Position numbers and translations under genes: made by a program. A DNA stretch of 64,000 nt. Source: Lucinisca nassula. Taxonomy: Eukaryota; Mollusca; Bivalvia; Lucinida; Lucinidae. Every line of letters begins with the position of its first letter. Position 1 is the stretch's first letter. The stretch is taken from assembly GCA_963580285.1 (NCBI GenBank), contig OY757024.1, positions 122,512,045-122,576,044 on the forward strand, given 5' to 3'. The notes under the pieces were generated by a model. That model saw only the letters and a program-made list of their open reading frames with translations. It was not told the origin of the DNA and did not search any database. This document shows positions 53,545-63,849 of the stretch, piece after piece.

Positions 53545-54560
53545 ACCACCTTGGCAAATTTGATTCAAACTTTACGGGTGTCTTGCATAGGTGACTCCCT
53601 ACCAAAATATCTAAAATTGCTCTGCTCTGATGTAAAGAACTAAAAATAGAAAACATGTTTAAACGACAAATCCTCCTGTACCATTAGGCCAATTTGATTC
53701 AAACTTCACAGGAATGTTGCCTAGGTGGTTCCCTGCCAAAATAGCTAAAATCATTCCGCCCTAATGAACAAAAATGTAAAGGAAAGACCCCGGGAGCGCC
53801 ACAATCACAAGACAGCCACCAGAGCTAAAAAAAGCAAAATCTTCAAACGTCAACTTCTATACCCGTGGGCTTATTTCATTCAAACTTAATAGGATTGTCG
53901 CTTATGTCAACCTGCTATCAAAATAAATAATTGGTTCTGCTGAGATTAGCAAAATGGCTGCTAGAGCTAAAATGGAAAAAATGCCAACTGTTTGCTTTAA
54001 ATGCGAACTCCTCTGAACACTTGGATCAGTATTTGATTCAAACCTCACAGGAATGTTCCCTAGGAGGCTCCCAACCAAATTTAGCTAAATGGGTCTGCTG
54101 CAATAAACAAGATGGCTTTCAGAGAAGAAAATGACCAATTCCAATCAAATTTTATAGGAATGATGTTCGGATTACCCTCTACTAAAATAACTAAATGGGT
54201 TTGGCTCTGATGATCAAAATGGACACCAGATCTAAAAATAGACAAACCTTTAAGCGACAACTCCTACTATTCCCATTGGCCAATTTCATTCCAACTTCAT
54301 AGAGATGTTGCTCAGGTGATCCTCTACCAAACGAGCTTAAATAATTCTGTTTTACTCAACAAAATGGCTGGCTGAAATTGTAAAAAACCTCTTAAGCCAG
54401 TTTTATTCAAACTTTGCAAGAATGTTGCCCAGGTGTTCATCTACCTAAGTGCAACAGTCATGCTTCATGGAATGGCTGTCATCCACATGACTTTCAAACG
54501 CTATGTGACAACTTGATATCAGGTGAGCGATTCAGGGCACTCTTGGCTCTCTTTCTTGTT
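53545..54560 (+). mobile_element. Pearl-like tandem-array element, same type as 1-2450
   Basis: Units with TTTGATTCAAACTTCACAGG, AATGTTGCCTAGGTGG, CTACCAAAATAGCTAAAAT and GATGAACAAAATGGC, and the tail ATATCAGGTGAGCGATTCAGGGC. The left end is fused to a GCCAGTTGTTCAAAAC end (53431-53540), so the head is missing. Confidence 0.65.
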
Positions 54561-54574
54561 TCTTTTTAATATTG

Positions 54575-54925
54575 AATTTAATGTTTTCGATTGAAAATAT
54601 GAGGAAACTCTTTAGCATATCCTTTAAGATTAGTATCATAGTTCAAATACGTGAATAAATATTATGTGAGGGCTATTTAACACAAGATATTTCATATTTA
54701 AAATGTTAAAAAATATATGTTCATCTATGACATCAAAGAATACACCATGAATATTAATGAGACAGTCTGAAGTTGCTCTATTTTCATGAAATATTTCACA
54801 CTTCAAAGGAGACTAATAAAGATAATCTGATCCGGTTTTCACCCTTCTATTTCCTGAATTAGTGTCTTTTTTAATTTAAAATGGATTTCAAAAACTTCAT
54901 ATATGATCTTTAAAGACCACAACGT
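54575..54925 (+). repeat. Dispersed AT-rich repeat X, second copy
   Basis: Parallels 33400-33710; TGAATATTAATGAGACAGTC and GAAATATTTCACACTTCAAA are the clearest shared words. Confidence 0.5.
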
Positions 54926-54939
54926 TATAGGTCCCAGAT

Positions 54940-55760
54940 ACAGCTACCATATTCCAAGACTGGAACAAGTCTTTTATATAATGCCTCTTTCACACCAAGA
55001 TGGACACTAATGCAGAGCCATGTGTCCTATTTGCCTTAGTACACATGCTGCTAATATTTGTATTCCAGTTCAAATCATATGTGATTGTCACACCAAGGTA
55101 TTTAATGGAATCCACATTTTCTGGAAGCGTTCCTCCTAAAGTGTAAGAAGCCTCAACTTTATTTCCTGTTCTCTTCCTAGCTTCGTTTGCATAATATTGC
55201 ATTGAATGGGTTGAAATCTCATGCCTGATTTTTGTTCCCAACATTCTAGCCTATCTATATCATTCTGAAGTTTCAATGAGTCCTCTTTATCTTCAATTTC
55301 GCGGTAACAAACACAGTCGTCTGCAAACAGTCTCCTTTCTGAGTAAATGTCAGTGGAAATACCATTGATCAACAGCCAGAATAACTGTGGACATGGGCCA
55401 AGAATAGTACCTTGTGGGACCCCAGACAAAACTTGATCCTAATCCGAAGTTTCATCATATTAACAACAACTCGCCGTTTTCTGTAGCAAAGAAAAATATA
55501 TCCATTTGAGAGTCTTTCTCTCCATAAAAATTTGGATTTAAGTAGTTCATTAGGGTGTGTGTCAAAAGACTTCTCGAAGCACAGAATAAATCTATCCACT
55601 ATCCCCTAAGCAGACTTTTATAATGCAAGCAACTTACACTGAACATAAGTCAGGGACACAGGGTGATAATTACGAGCAAGAGCCCTCTCTCCTTTTTTTT
55701 AAAGAGTGGACAAATGTTCTCTAGAAGCCATTCTTTGGGGATTTTACCCCATTGCAAGAG
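54940..55760 (-). pseudogene. Degraded LINE reverse transcriptase
   Basis: In minus-strand order, broken over several frames: ENICPLFKKKERALARNYHP, FEKSFDTHPNELLKSK, SGVPQGTILGP, FADDCVCYREIEDKEDSLKL (about 55290-55330), NVDSIKYLGVTITYDLNWNT. The RT active-site block FADD is retained but frames are interrupted at least four times. Related in kind to 5620-7818. Confidence 0.75.
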
Positions 55761-55799
55761 ACTGTTAGAACAGATATACAAAATAGAAGTGAAGGCAGT

Positions 55800-56904
55800 G
55801 ATAAGGAATCGACACAATTACCCGAGATACCAAAGGCAAAGAAAATCATAAGAATCAAAACTAGAAGAAATGCTTTTTTCACTTTGTGTCGCTTATATGC
55901 CGCCCCTCCCGGTTTTCGACGATCAATTTTTTACCGCTTATGTACCGGATTAAAAAAACGAATTTGCTTTAACTCTGATGCGCTAAAATATGCAGGTACA
56001 CTCGTTATATCAGCCGCAACCAGCCGATTTTCGGTTCATGCTGTTTTATTTTGCTATCGGACTCCATATTCTATCACCTGACATGTCAAAATGGTATGAC
56101 GTCACCACTCGGTTTTCGACGATAGCCAATTAGTGTCATTATTTAAGTGGAAAGAGAAGCGGAAAAACTAATCTTAAGTGATATTATGACAGAACAACTT
56201 CTTACCTTTATACATTGGGTTATTTTATTCTCATTCATTTAAGTTGCATTGTCTTGTACAAGTTTATATTGAACTACAGTGTAATAAATTTCACCCAATT
56301 AAAACCATTAGCAGTGTACATTAACTAAAGTAATTTAAAATGGTACTTCTGAGAAATCACCTTTTTTTCTTATATTTCAGCAGTTACTGACAACAGGGCC
56401 AAAGGAAAATATCACATTCTTCAAAATTTTACACTTGTGCAGTATGGTTCGGTGTGTCAAAACCCCTAGTCTGAACACTGGGCTCATTTAAAAAAATACG
56501 ACACACGAATCAAGAGTACTTTCTTACATTTTTGGGCAACTCTGTGCTTCCATACTTTTTATTTTTGGGCAAGGATTCCCCATATTTGCCAACTGATCAA
56601 TTCCGAGGGGTTCCAAATGAGTGCATTTTGTGGAAAGGCATCGTCTGATGGTTTGGATACTGGTGTTTGAATGGGCATGTGTGTGTTTTTGGCAGAAACC
56701 AATTAATGAAGCAATTAAGTAAATAAAAAGTGAAAATATTTTTATAATACTTACAGGTTTGAAGCACATTTTTGGTCATTTAAGGATTAACAGATGGAAT
56801 TTCCGGAAGTTAATATTAGAAAGATTGTGACGTCGAAATTCACGCGAAAATCTCGCGACCGCTTATATCGTCGAAAACCGAGTGTAGTCGAAAACCGGGT
56901 GGAT
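55800..56904. other. Intronic stretch with CGGTTTTCGAC words, no gene
   Basis: CCCGGTTTTCGACGAT at about 55909, ACTCGGTTTTCGACGATAG at 56107 and GTCGAAAACCGAGTG / GTCGAAAACCGGGTG at 56872-56900 suggest the two ends of one element (TIR-like CGGTTTTCGAC). Nothing coding recognised. Confidence 0.4.
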
Positions 56905-57085
56905 ATATTTTTGTTTTGGATAGCCAATTGGCCATTTTGTGGGAAAGTAACTGTCCTTTTGGCTTTCCGCTATTGGTGTTTCCATTAGGGTCTAGTTATT
57001 TAATGTTTTTGTGTTTTCCCCTTTGGTGTCTCTGATGGGAGTTGTGGGTTAATTGTATCGATTCCTGATCATTGCCTTCACTTCT
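56905..57085 (+). repeat. Dispersed repeat D, 3' part
   Basis: ATTTTTGTTTTGGATAGCCA to CCTGATCATTGCCTTCACTTC. Confidence 0.65.
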
Positions 57086-57957
57086 GTTTTGCCAAGTTCG
57101 GACTCCAGTTTTAAGCTACAGCAAGGGGTCGTTATCCAATTCAGAACATGGGGTGTGAAAACCTTTTCTGCAGTCCTCACATTCTATCTATTTCGCAGAA
57201 TCTTTGCAATGCGTTTTGCAGAGCCCGCAGCGAAACCTTGTTCCGGCTTCGGCCAGGGTTAAAGATAAGCCAAATATGAAATATAGAAGTTGCGTATGCC
57301 CTCGGGATACCTTCTGTTCCAAAGTTTCCTCCTGGTAGCAAAGTACTGAGAAAAAAAAAAAAAAACACAGCGTCCCTCTCTCATGAGTCTGCTATCCTGA
57401 TTTCCACCTTCCGGGTGCATTCTGTTCGATAGTTTCAAAAGTGTCCACAAAAGAGCTAAAGCCATGGAAAACAGGGAGACGTTCATTGTGATGTACTGGG
57501 TCGCGTTTCGATACTTTAAGACGATATGTAGCCAAGCACACTCAAAGATCTGACAACACTTGGCTTCAGCGATCTGTTAGCTGTACGGACAGTTCGTTCA
57601 CACTCCCTGACGGAATTGCTGACAATACAATGCTCTTCAGAAAGATGGATGCGGCGAGCTTCCTAATATTAGGTTTCTAGACCTGCTCAAAATGTACGTT
57701 TACCCCACCCACTACTACCGTAATGGCGGGAAAGAATTCAACACAGTTTTTCATCTACGGGGAGAAAGAACTGTCTATGCCAACCAGTAATAATATGATG
57801 CTGGTTTGTACTTGACTGCTACGAGTCAGACAAGAATTTAATCGAAAATATAAGAAAAATGCTTCTCTTTTGGAGAGTTTAATTTCCGACATCCATCCAG
57901 GTCGAAAGAGATCATCCCAAATATGCCTCGGTCGAATTTTCTTTCTCGAGTTATTTA

Positions 57958-58455
57958 CCAGTACAAAAACACACCTATACAAATACACTGAAACCTTTAT
58001 CGCCGAAAAAAATGAAAATGTTAAGATGAAAAATTGTGATATTTTTCTTATTTCTGCTCAAAATATATTTTAGCGACGAAATAAGATACATCACGTGAAC
58101 AAGTCCGTAAAATAACGACCCCCTAAACCCCACTTTTATATAGAGAAAACTGGGGTTTATGGGGGTAAACATTATTTTCCTTATCTCTGCTCCAAGACAT
58201 AGGTTGTGGGTACTCGTTATAACCACCTGAATGAGATGGTTCTAACGACCACCCAAAACTTATGTTTGGAGTATGATTAAGAAAAATTTCACAAATTTTC
58301 ATCAGAATAAATACCTTTTTTGAGGTTTGAAAAATGCACTATATCACACGGATGTGTTATCGAAATGAATAAGGTTTACCTTGTAAACCCCAGTTTTTCT
58401 ATGTAAAAGTGGGGTTCAAGGGGGTCAAAACTATATAGGCGTGTTTTCGTAGTGT
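57958..58455. mobile_element. Palindromic MITE A split by a complete B element
   Basis: Left part 57958-58088 (AAAAACACACCTATACAAATAC, TTTCTGCTCAAAATATATTTTAGCGACGAAATAAG; hairpin lost). Right part 58368-58455 (TGTAAACCCCAGTTTTTC..TATAGGCGTGTTTTCGTAGTG). The B element lies between. Confidence 0.75.
58089..58367 (+). mobile_element. Palindromic MITE, family B, nested in A
   Basis: CATCACGTGAACAAGTCCGT to CGGATGTGTTATCGAAATG. Hairpin near 58199-58264 has ATAACCACCTGAATGAGATGGTTCTAACG. Confidence 0.8.
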
Positions 58456-58492
58456 GGTTGACTATATTGAATCTTTTTTGTATCTTATCCAG

Positions 58493-58701
58493 ATATCATT
58501 TCCATCCGGGGCTATGGTGACCGTCATAAATTTTGCTAACAGACACTTTGGCGTGTACATCAACGCACCAGAAGATGATTACCGTCATACACAGGGTCTG
58601 TGTGGAACGTTTGATGGAAACAGAAACAATGACCAGACAGGAAAAGATGGACACGTATATCACTGGAGCACTAGGCCGACCAATTTTATCGAGTCCTGGA
58701 G
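58493..58701 (+). CDS. VWDE: VWDE-like protein, exon 7 (end of VWD domain)
   Basis: Acceptor TCTTATCCAG, donor GGAG|GTATAC. Translation ISFPSGAMVTVINFANRHFG, VYINAPEDDYRHTQGLCGTF, then DGNRNNDQTGKDG and FIESWR. Y..T.GLCG.FDGN..ND is the defining late motif of VWD domains. The lead SGA.V and the trailing F..SWR (VWDE: F.NEWR) agree with VWDE. Phase 0 start continues exon 6; the phase 2 end continues exon 8 as an Arg codon. Family A MITEs end 38 bp before and start 27 bp after this exon. Confidence 0.9.
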
Positions 58702-58728
58702 GTATACTGAAATTCATACTAAAATTCT

Positions 58729-59020
58729 CATCACGACAACACGCCTATATAATTTTGACACCCTTGAACCCCACTTTTATATAGTAAAACTGGAGTTTGC
58801 AGGGTTTGCAGGGGTAACGCTTATTTTTTCTTATTTCTGCTCTAAAATATAGATTGTGGGTACACGTAAGAACCGCCTCGATGAGGCGGTTCTAACGAGT
58901 ACCCACAATCTATATTTTGAGCAGAAATAAGAAAATATATCACATTTGTTCATTATAAATTTCTCTTTTTTTTCAGCGATAAAGGTTACAATGTATTGGT
59001 ATAGGCGTGTTTTCCTAATG
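58729..59020 (-). mobile_element. Palindromic MITE, family A, full length
   Basis: CATCACGACAACACGCCTAT to TATAGGCGTGTTTTCCTAATG. Small hairpin AACCCCACTTTTATATAG..; hairpin near 58850-58915 with loop CTCGATGAG and arms ATAGATTGTGGG / CCCACAATCTAT. Confidence 0.85.
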
Positions 59021-59164
59021 ACTATTAAAACGAGTCAAAATTGCACGACCCGTTAATTTTGGGCGATATGGCTGTTTTCGGTTAATGCTCTAAATTCAAG
59101 CCGACTTTAATTGGTAATTCTACATAGAAATCTCTGTTTTTCTTTGGTCGCGGGCCGCGGATAG

Positions 59165-59620
59165 TTGCAAAAGAGAAGTGATGGCAATGATCAGGAATCG
59201 ATACATTTAACCCACAGCTCCCATCAGAGACTTCAAATGGAAAGAAACACAAATATGAAACAACTAGACCCTAATGGAAACATCAATAGCGGAAAGCCAA
59301 AGGACAGTTACTTTTCCACAAATGGCCAATTGGCAATTCAAAACAATATAATATAAGCGATACACACACGCAAAGACAAACCATAACAAAAAAAAAACGC
59401 GACAGAGGAACCGCCTTGGAACGGTCAGTGAAACGAATTCCACGGGGTGGGGTGGGGGTGGGGGGTGGGGCGAGGGCTTAAATCTAATTTACTTGGCCAC
59501 AATCCTCGCCCTTATTTCCGTCGCGATTTAGACAAATAATTTGTTCAGTCCGCATGAAGGCCTCCTAACTCATAAGTGCAACATCTCCGTGAAGACAAAA
59601 ATAATAAAAAACACAGATGA
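59165..59620 (-). repeat. Dispersed repeat D, minus copy
   Basis: CAATGATCAGGAATCGATAC to GCAACATCTCCGTGAAGAC; a G-rich run at 59445-59470. Confidence 0.65.
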
Positions 59621-59679
59621 AGCAAAAGCCTGTAAAATATTTAAGTTCTTCAGTCTTTGTATGTTCTACAATCCGTGTG

Positions 59680-59745
59680 CTCTGATCAACGACCACCTTA
59701 GGGGTTGTTCAAAAGTTGTCTTAATGTAGGAATTGCTCTGTATTG
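59680..59745 (+). mobile_element. Partial TA-flanked MITE
   Basis: GACCACCTTAGGGGTTGTTC and AAAAGTTGTCTTAATGTAGGAATTGCTCTGTA. Confidence 0.45.
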
Positions 59746-61257
59746 CTCACATCTGAACAGCCCTGATAAGCCCCGCTTTATATGGAGAAAAGCGGGATTG
59801 ACAGGACAACTTGCTCCTCCTTTTGCTCCTCAGGAGCAAATTCTTTCTTTTAAGCGTAGAGGTCTGTCCACATGCATTAGTTGCTTCCCTATTGTGTATT
59901 AATTTTCCTTAACTTCAGAAAACGAACACGCCTCTGTACTTTATAAAATACCGAGTTTATCATATTAGTTTAAAGCTTTGTAAAAATACACCTTTTTGGT
60001 CGTATTTGTTTCACAAAACAGCCCGAGATTTTTGTTTGCTTATTTGTTTGTTTTTGTTTTTTCGGCGTTGCTGTATAAGCTTGCTTTTGACCCACTTGTT
60101 GATATTAGTCTCGATTGGACAAATTATAATTTGGGATCGGTTAAAATGTGTATACGTCAGCAAAAAGTAGGGGTAAGTATAGCATTCTCGCTCAGACACT
60201 AGTTTAAAATTTCATTGATTTCCAACCAAACTGGTCAATAATAGCTATACATGTGAGCTATTTAAGATAACTAATACTGGATGCTGTTCAACGGGTGGGT
60301 TCAACTTCTCTTCACTCAACTGTGTCGATAATATACGGAATATCATGTGCCTTTTATGATGGGCAAAGAGTAACGTAAAATCTCATGTTTTTTATTTTAT
60401 AAAATAAATAAACTGGAACTTTGCCTATGCCTAAGCTTGGAAATAGAATGACTGATTGTTTTGGTTGTAACCCTTACATAAAAACCCTTATGGGCCATTT
60501 TGTGCCTTCTTCCAGAGAATGGGAGAAAAGAGATAGAAGCGATAGTAGAGGTGATGAAAGTGAGGGACTGTGAAGAATGGGGAAAATTACCACCCCAACC
60601 CCATTCTCATTCTTCCTCATGGAAGTGTAGAGACAGAAGAAATAGCAACACTCCCCATCTACCATTTCCTGCTGCAAGAACAGCAGACCTTGTCCAACTG
60701 TTAATTGGACGCCCCAGTAACGCAAGATGCACACCACCTTTGCCTCACCCAACAACTTAAATAGGTTTGTTTTAAATAAATTGAAATCCAGACGTTCTCA
60801 TGCTTCAAGTCAGTCTACTTATGATTTTTTTTTTTCATTTTTACACTACACTTCCTCATTAATTTATCAAAAACATTTTGATTTAATTGAATCGAAATTT
60901 CATAGGGAACACGTAGCTGGGTCACGTTTATTTTCATATATAGCCGTATATGTACTACGATCTCAATGCGTTTTACTACGTTTATTGCCGTTCTGCTACG
61001 TTTTAAAAAAACGTAGTAAAACCCAGCAGTGACACTGCGGCTTACCAGAGGTTACATGGCAGGTTGTGGCTAACAACATTCTTTTATTTCAGCGAAAAAT
61101 TTAGATGTCTCGAATTTTCTTTTGAGATTTGCAAGTTTTAAGACGTTGGAGCCATGAAAAATCAAATCACTGAGAGTACTGGTGGGTCGATCGTCTCTGA
61201 TTGTAGGTTTGGAAAATAGTCCTGTGCTGAGAATCGAACTGTTCGTTTAACTTCAAG
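59746..61257. other. Intronic stretch, no gene recognised
   Basis: Two short overlapping ORFs on opposite strands near 60474-60760 have no domain I recognise. ACGTAG words cluster at 60910-61030, and CACGTAGCTGGGTCAC is roughly mirrored by ACGTAGTAAAACCCAGCAG. No splice-supported exon in the expected phase was seen. Confidence 0.4.
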
Positions 61258-61322
61258 CAAGCACAGTAGAGCTGATCAGACATCGCGTTATGTGGCGTCT
61301 GATTATGTAGAGTCTGTTTGCC
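61258..61322. repeat. Solo hairpin, diverged
   Basis: GCTGATCAGACATCGCGTTA and GTGGCGTCTGATTATGTAGA, ending CTGTTTGCC. Confidence 0.5.
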
Positions 61323-61349
61323 AATGCCCAAGTGTACGAGCACAGTCCA

Positions 61350-61497
61350 CCCGCCCTCGCTCATCGGGGCTTGAATAAATAGATGGACTTAATGATGCTT
61401 CTACGCAGAGCTGACAGTCCCGTAACATTGGAAGTAACGTCTCCAAATGACCTATACAGTGTTGATGGGGACGTTAAACCTTAAATCAAACAAACAA
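61350..61497 (+). mobile_element. S1 repeat with internal deletion
   Basis: CCCTCGCTCATCGGGGCTTG to GACGTTAAACCTTAAATC; the middle (from the Cys-codon-like GAGCTGACAG to CCGTAACATTGG) is missing. Confidence 0.65.
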
Positions 61498-61940
61498 GCA
61501 CAGTCGAGAATTTTCTGCTTACGCTGCGCTCTGACGTCTTAGGGTAGTACTTGGATTTTGTTCAGCAGTGTGGGGAGGGTGCCAACGCAGCCCCCTCCCA
61601 TCTTTTGGAAATTATTTCAGATTCATACAGTTTTTCACCCTCTGCAAAATACCTGAAATTCGCATCCTCAACCCGCCACTTTTCAGACTCTGCGTACGGC
61701 CCTGAATCATGTTCAAAACTGTTGTATCATACATATGGCGAACAGTGCCGACATGATCAGAAGCAATGTACTCTCTATCCGATCTTGGTCTACGCTGTAT
61801 GTCCAATAACGGTACCACCTATAAAGTCTGGGCTACTAATTTTTGCACTTAAACATTTCAGGGTTCTAAAATTAAGTTAGTTTATACTAATTTATTTTAG
61901 TTCGATTGCGATGAAAGCTTCAAGCTTCCGGATGTTTTCA

Positions 61941-61966
61941 CGCGCGCGCGCGCGAGAGAGAGAGGC
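61941..61966 (+). repeat. (CG)n(AG)n simple repeat
   Basis: CGCGCGCGCGCGCG followed by AGAGAGAGAG. Confidence 0.9.
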
Positions 61967-62128
61967 AGTGGCTTTTAGACCACTGCTACCCATTTACACT
62001 TGGGTGGAGTGGAGCAGTGTCATTACGTGTCTTGCCCAAGGACACACCTCGATACCGGTGGCCGGTACGAACGCACAACCTCTCAATCATAAGTCGAACG
62101 CGTTAACCACTGCGCTATCGAGGTTTTA
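61967..62128 (-). mobile_element. tRNA-derived SINE, type T4
   Basis: Minus strand: ACCTCGATAGCGCAGTGGTT box A-like head, box B-like GTTGTGCGTTCGTACC, then CTTGGGCAAGACACG. The tRNA part is not intact. Confidence 0.65.
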
Positions 62129-62338
62129 CTTTTGTAAAAGTAAGTTCTTAGCAGGAGTGCGAAAAGTCTATTTTTACTCGAATTGGCATATACTTGTGTA
62201 ACAGTTTTATAAATATAGAATGTTCGGAAAGACGTCACGTGACATCGTGGCCTGGATTAAGATATTGTTTTTCTTTCATTACGTGAGCAACCTGGCATTC
62301 TTATACTATATCGTTTAACCCTCAAAGGCGACTATTTA

Positions 62339-62410
62339 AGCAAACAGTGAAGTTCCTGTGCAACCTGCTGATCAGACGCCACATTCCGCGGAGTCTGATC
62401 TGGGTATTAT
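62339..62410. repeat. Solo AAACAGTG hairpin
   Basis: GCAAACAGTGAAGTTCCTG and CTGATCAGACGCC..GGAGTCTGATCTGGG. Confidence 0.5.
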
Positions 62411-62730
62411 CCAGCACACGATCCCTGTCAAGACTCTATAGATGGCTCTTGTTTCGTCGATAAAAATAGCGCCACGTTTCAAGTTTTATTAATAAAACAT
62501 AATATTGGTTTTCCCAATTCAGTGATGGTCACGTGGACAACTGCGTGAATTCTATTTGGCCATTTAGTAAATTTGGGTCGATCGTAAACCGATCGACCCA
62601 AAAGTTCTCGAGATTGATCTGATTTATCCATTGTCTTGCTGAATAAATTAGTTTTACCTCATCCATTTCTGACCATCAGCGTATCAAATGACTTGATATA
62701 ATATATTCACTCAAATTTGCAAAAAGGATG

Positions 62731-62783
62731 ACAAACTGTGGAGATCTTGACCAACCATCTGATCTAGATCTTTACAGTTTGCA
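62731..62783. repeat. Solo hairpin, short version
   Basis: AAACTGTGGAGATCTTGACC and CATCTGATCTAGATCTTTACAGTTT. Confidence 0.45.
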
Positions 62784-63214
62784 AATATAGGTACAATAAG
62801 AGTTATTGGGTGAGATATTCTTATCCCGTAGCCAAGGAAGAGATCCTGTTGAATCATCAAAACTATATATGTTCATCAAAATTGACACGTATTTATGAAG
62901 TTAACATCCTTGAAAAATTGCCGAAGGAAGATCGTGTTTAGGATTGGCACTAAAATATAATCGGTTCGCCGCGACATGTTTATAGGGGCTCGCTAAAGCA
63001 CGCCCCCCCCCCCCTTCCCTTATAAAATTGTCTGAGGCTCACCGATTATGTTTTAATATTTAAGACACTAAACATGTATTTACTATATAACCTCGGGTTC
63101 CTGGCATTATAAGTAGCATTCAGTGGCTCGAAATAGCCCCACCTTGAATATACATGTATTTGCATTTTAAAGCCCCAAAAGGTTTTCAAGTCATTTCTGT
63201 TTCGTGTCTTTCAG

Positions 63215-63359
63215 AGTTCCAGTTGGATCTTCAATGTTCGACAGACCGCCTCAGCCAGACCCAAAACTCAACAATGACATATACTTTTGCAACTGCAACC
63301 AAGCCAAGAAGCAGGTCGACTGTCGAGTTGATAATAAGGCAGCGAGACCAGCCTTACAC
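63215..63359 (+). CDS. VWDE: VWDE-like protein, exon 8 (post-VWD segment)
   Basis: Acceptor TGTCTTTCAG and donor CAC|GTGAGC. Joined to exon 7 it reads ..ESWRVPVGSSMFDRPPQPDP, then NNDIYFCNCNQAKKQVDCR and DNKAARPALH. VWDE proteins continue EWR.P.G.SMFD after the VWD domain, followed by a short CxC segment, in agreement with this exon. Starts in phase 2 and ends in phase 0. The gene continues past the window, where the EGF-like repeats of VWDE would be expected. Confidence 0.85.
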
Positions 63360-63403
63360 GTGAGCTTTTACAATGGGCAATAGAACCCCATTTGCAAGAT
63401 TAA

Positions 63404-63625
63404 CCCTTTTAGTACCAGAAACCCCAAAACGGGTACCCTGACAAACAGTGCAAGCCCAGATCTGTCGCTGCAGAACGCGGCGTCTGGTCAGGGCCCCCAC
63501 TGTTTGCTAAAATTTCGGCCATTTTCCAAATAAATTTTGAAGAAAACACAACCTGACACCCTTAAATTTTTTAAGTGGACTCATGCTATATATAAGGGGG
63601 AAGATTCCATTTGGTACAAAAAGGG
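63404..63625. mobile_element. Complete piggyBac-like MITE with TTAA duplications
   Basis: TTAA at 63400-63403 and 63626-63629. Ends CCCTTTTAGTACCAG and TTGGTACAAAAAGGG. Core hairpin ACAAACAGTGCAAGCCCAGA .. GGCCCCCACTGTTTGC. 222 bp. It begins 44 bp after the exon 8 donor. Confidence 0.8.
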
Positions 63626-63849
63626 TTAAGACCCGAATGTGAAACAGTTAGGTTTATTATACCTCACATGATTTTCTCATGCAAAAACTGCCAAAGCCTG
63701 AGGGTGATAGTTTTTACTGAGGAAGTTCGATCAAGTTTAGTTTAGTTGCTGTTACTTTTTATTGTACCTTCCCCCTACGTCATTATAACAACCAACCAAT
63801 GGCTACGAAAGAAATTACTGGTTCTAGAGTTCTGCAGTGCTTTAGGAAG

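Noticed and set aside
58454..58852. Extension of exon 7 into the downstream frame
   Set aside because: After the GTATAC donor the open frame translates a family A MITE.
60474..60760. 93-aa and 86-aa overlapping ORFs as genes
   Set aside because: Opposite-strand open frames in purine-rich sequence, no recognisable domain, no splice context.
61551..61880. 109-aa ORF as a missing VWDE-like exon
   Set aside because: Lies between exons 7 and 8, which already join in frame; no family resemblance.
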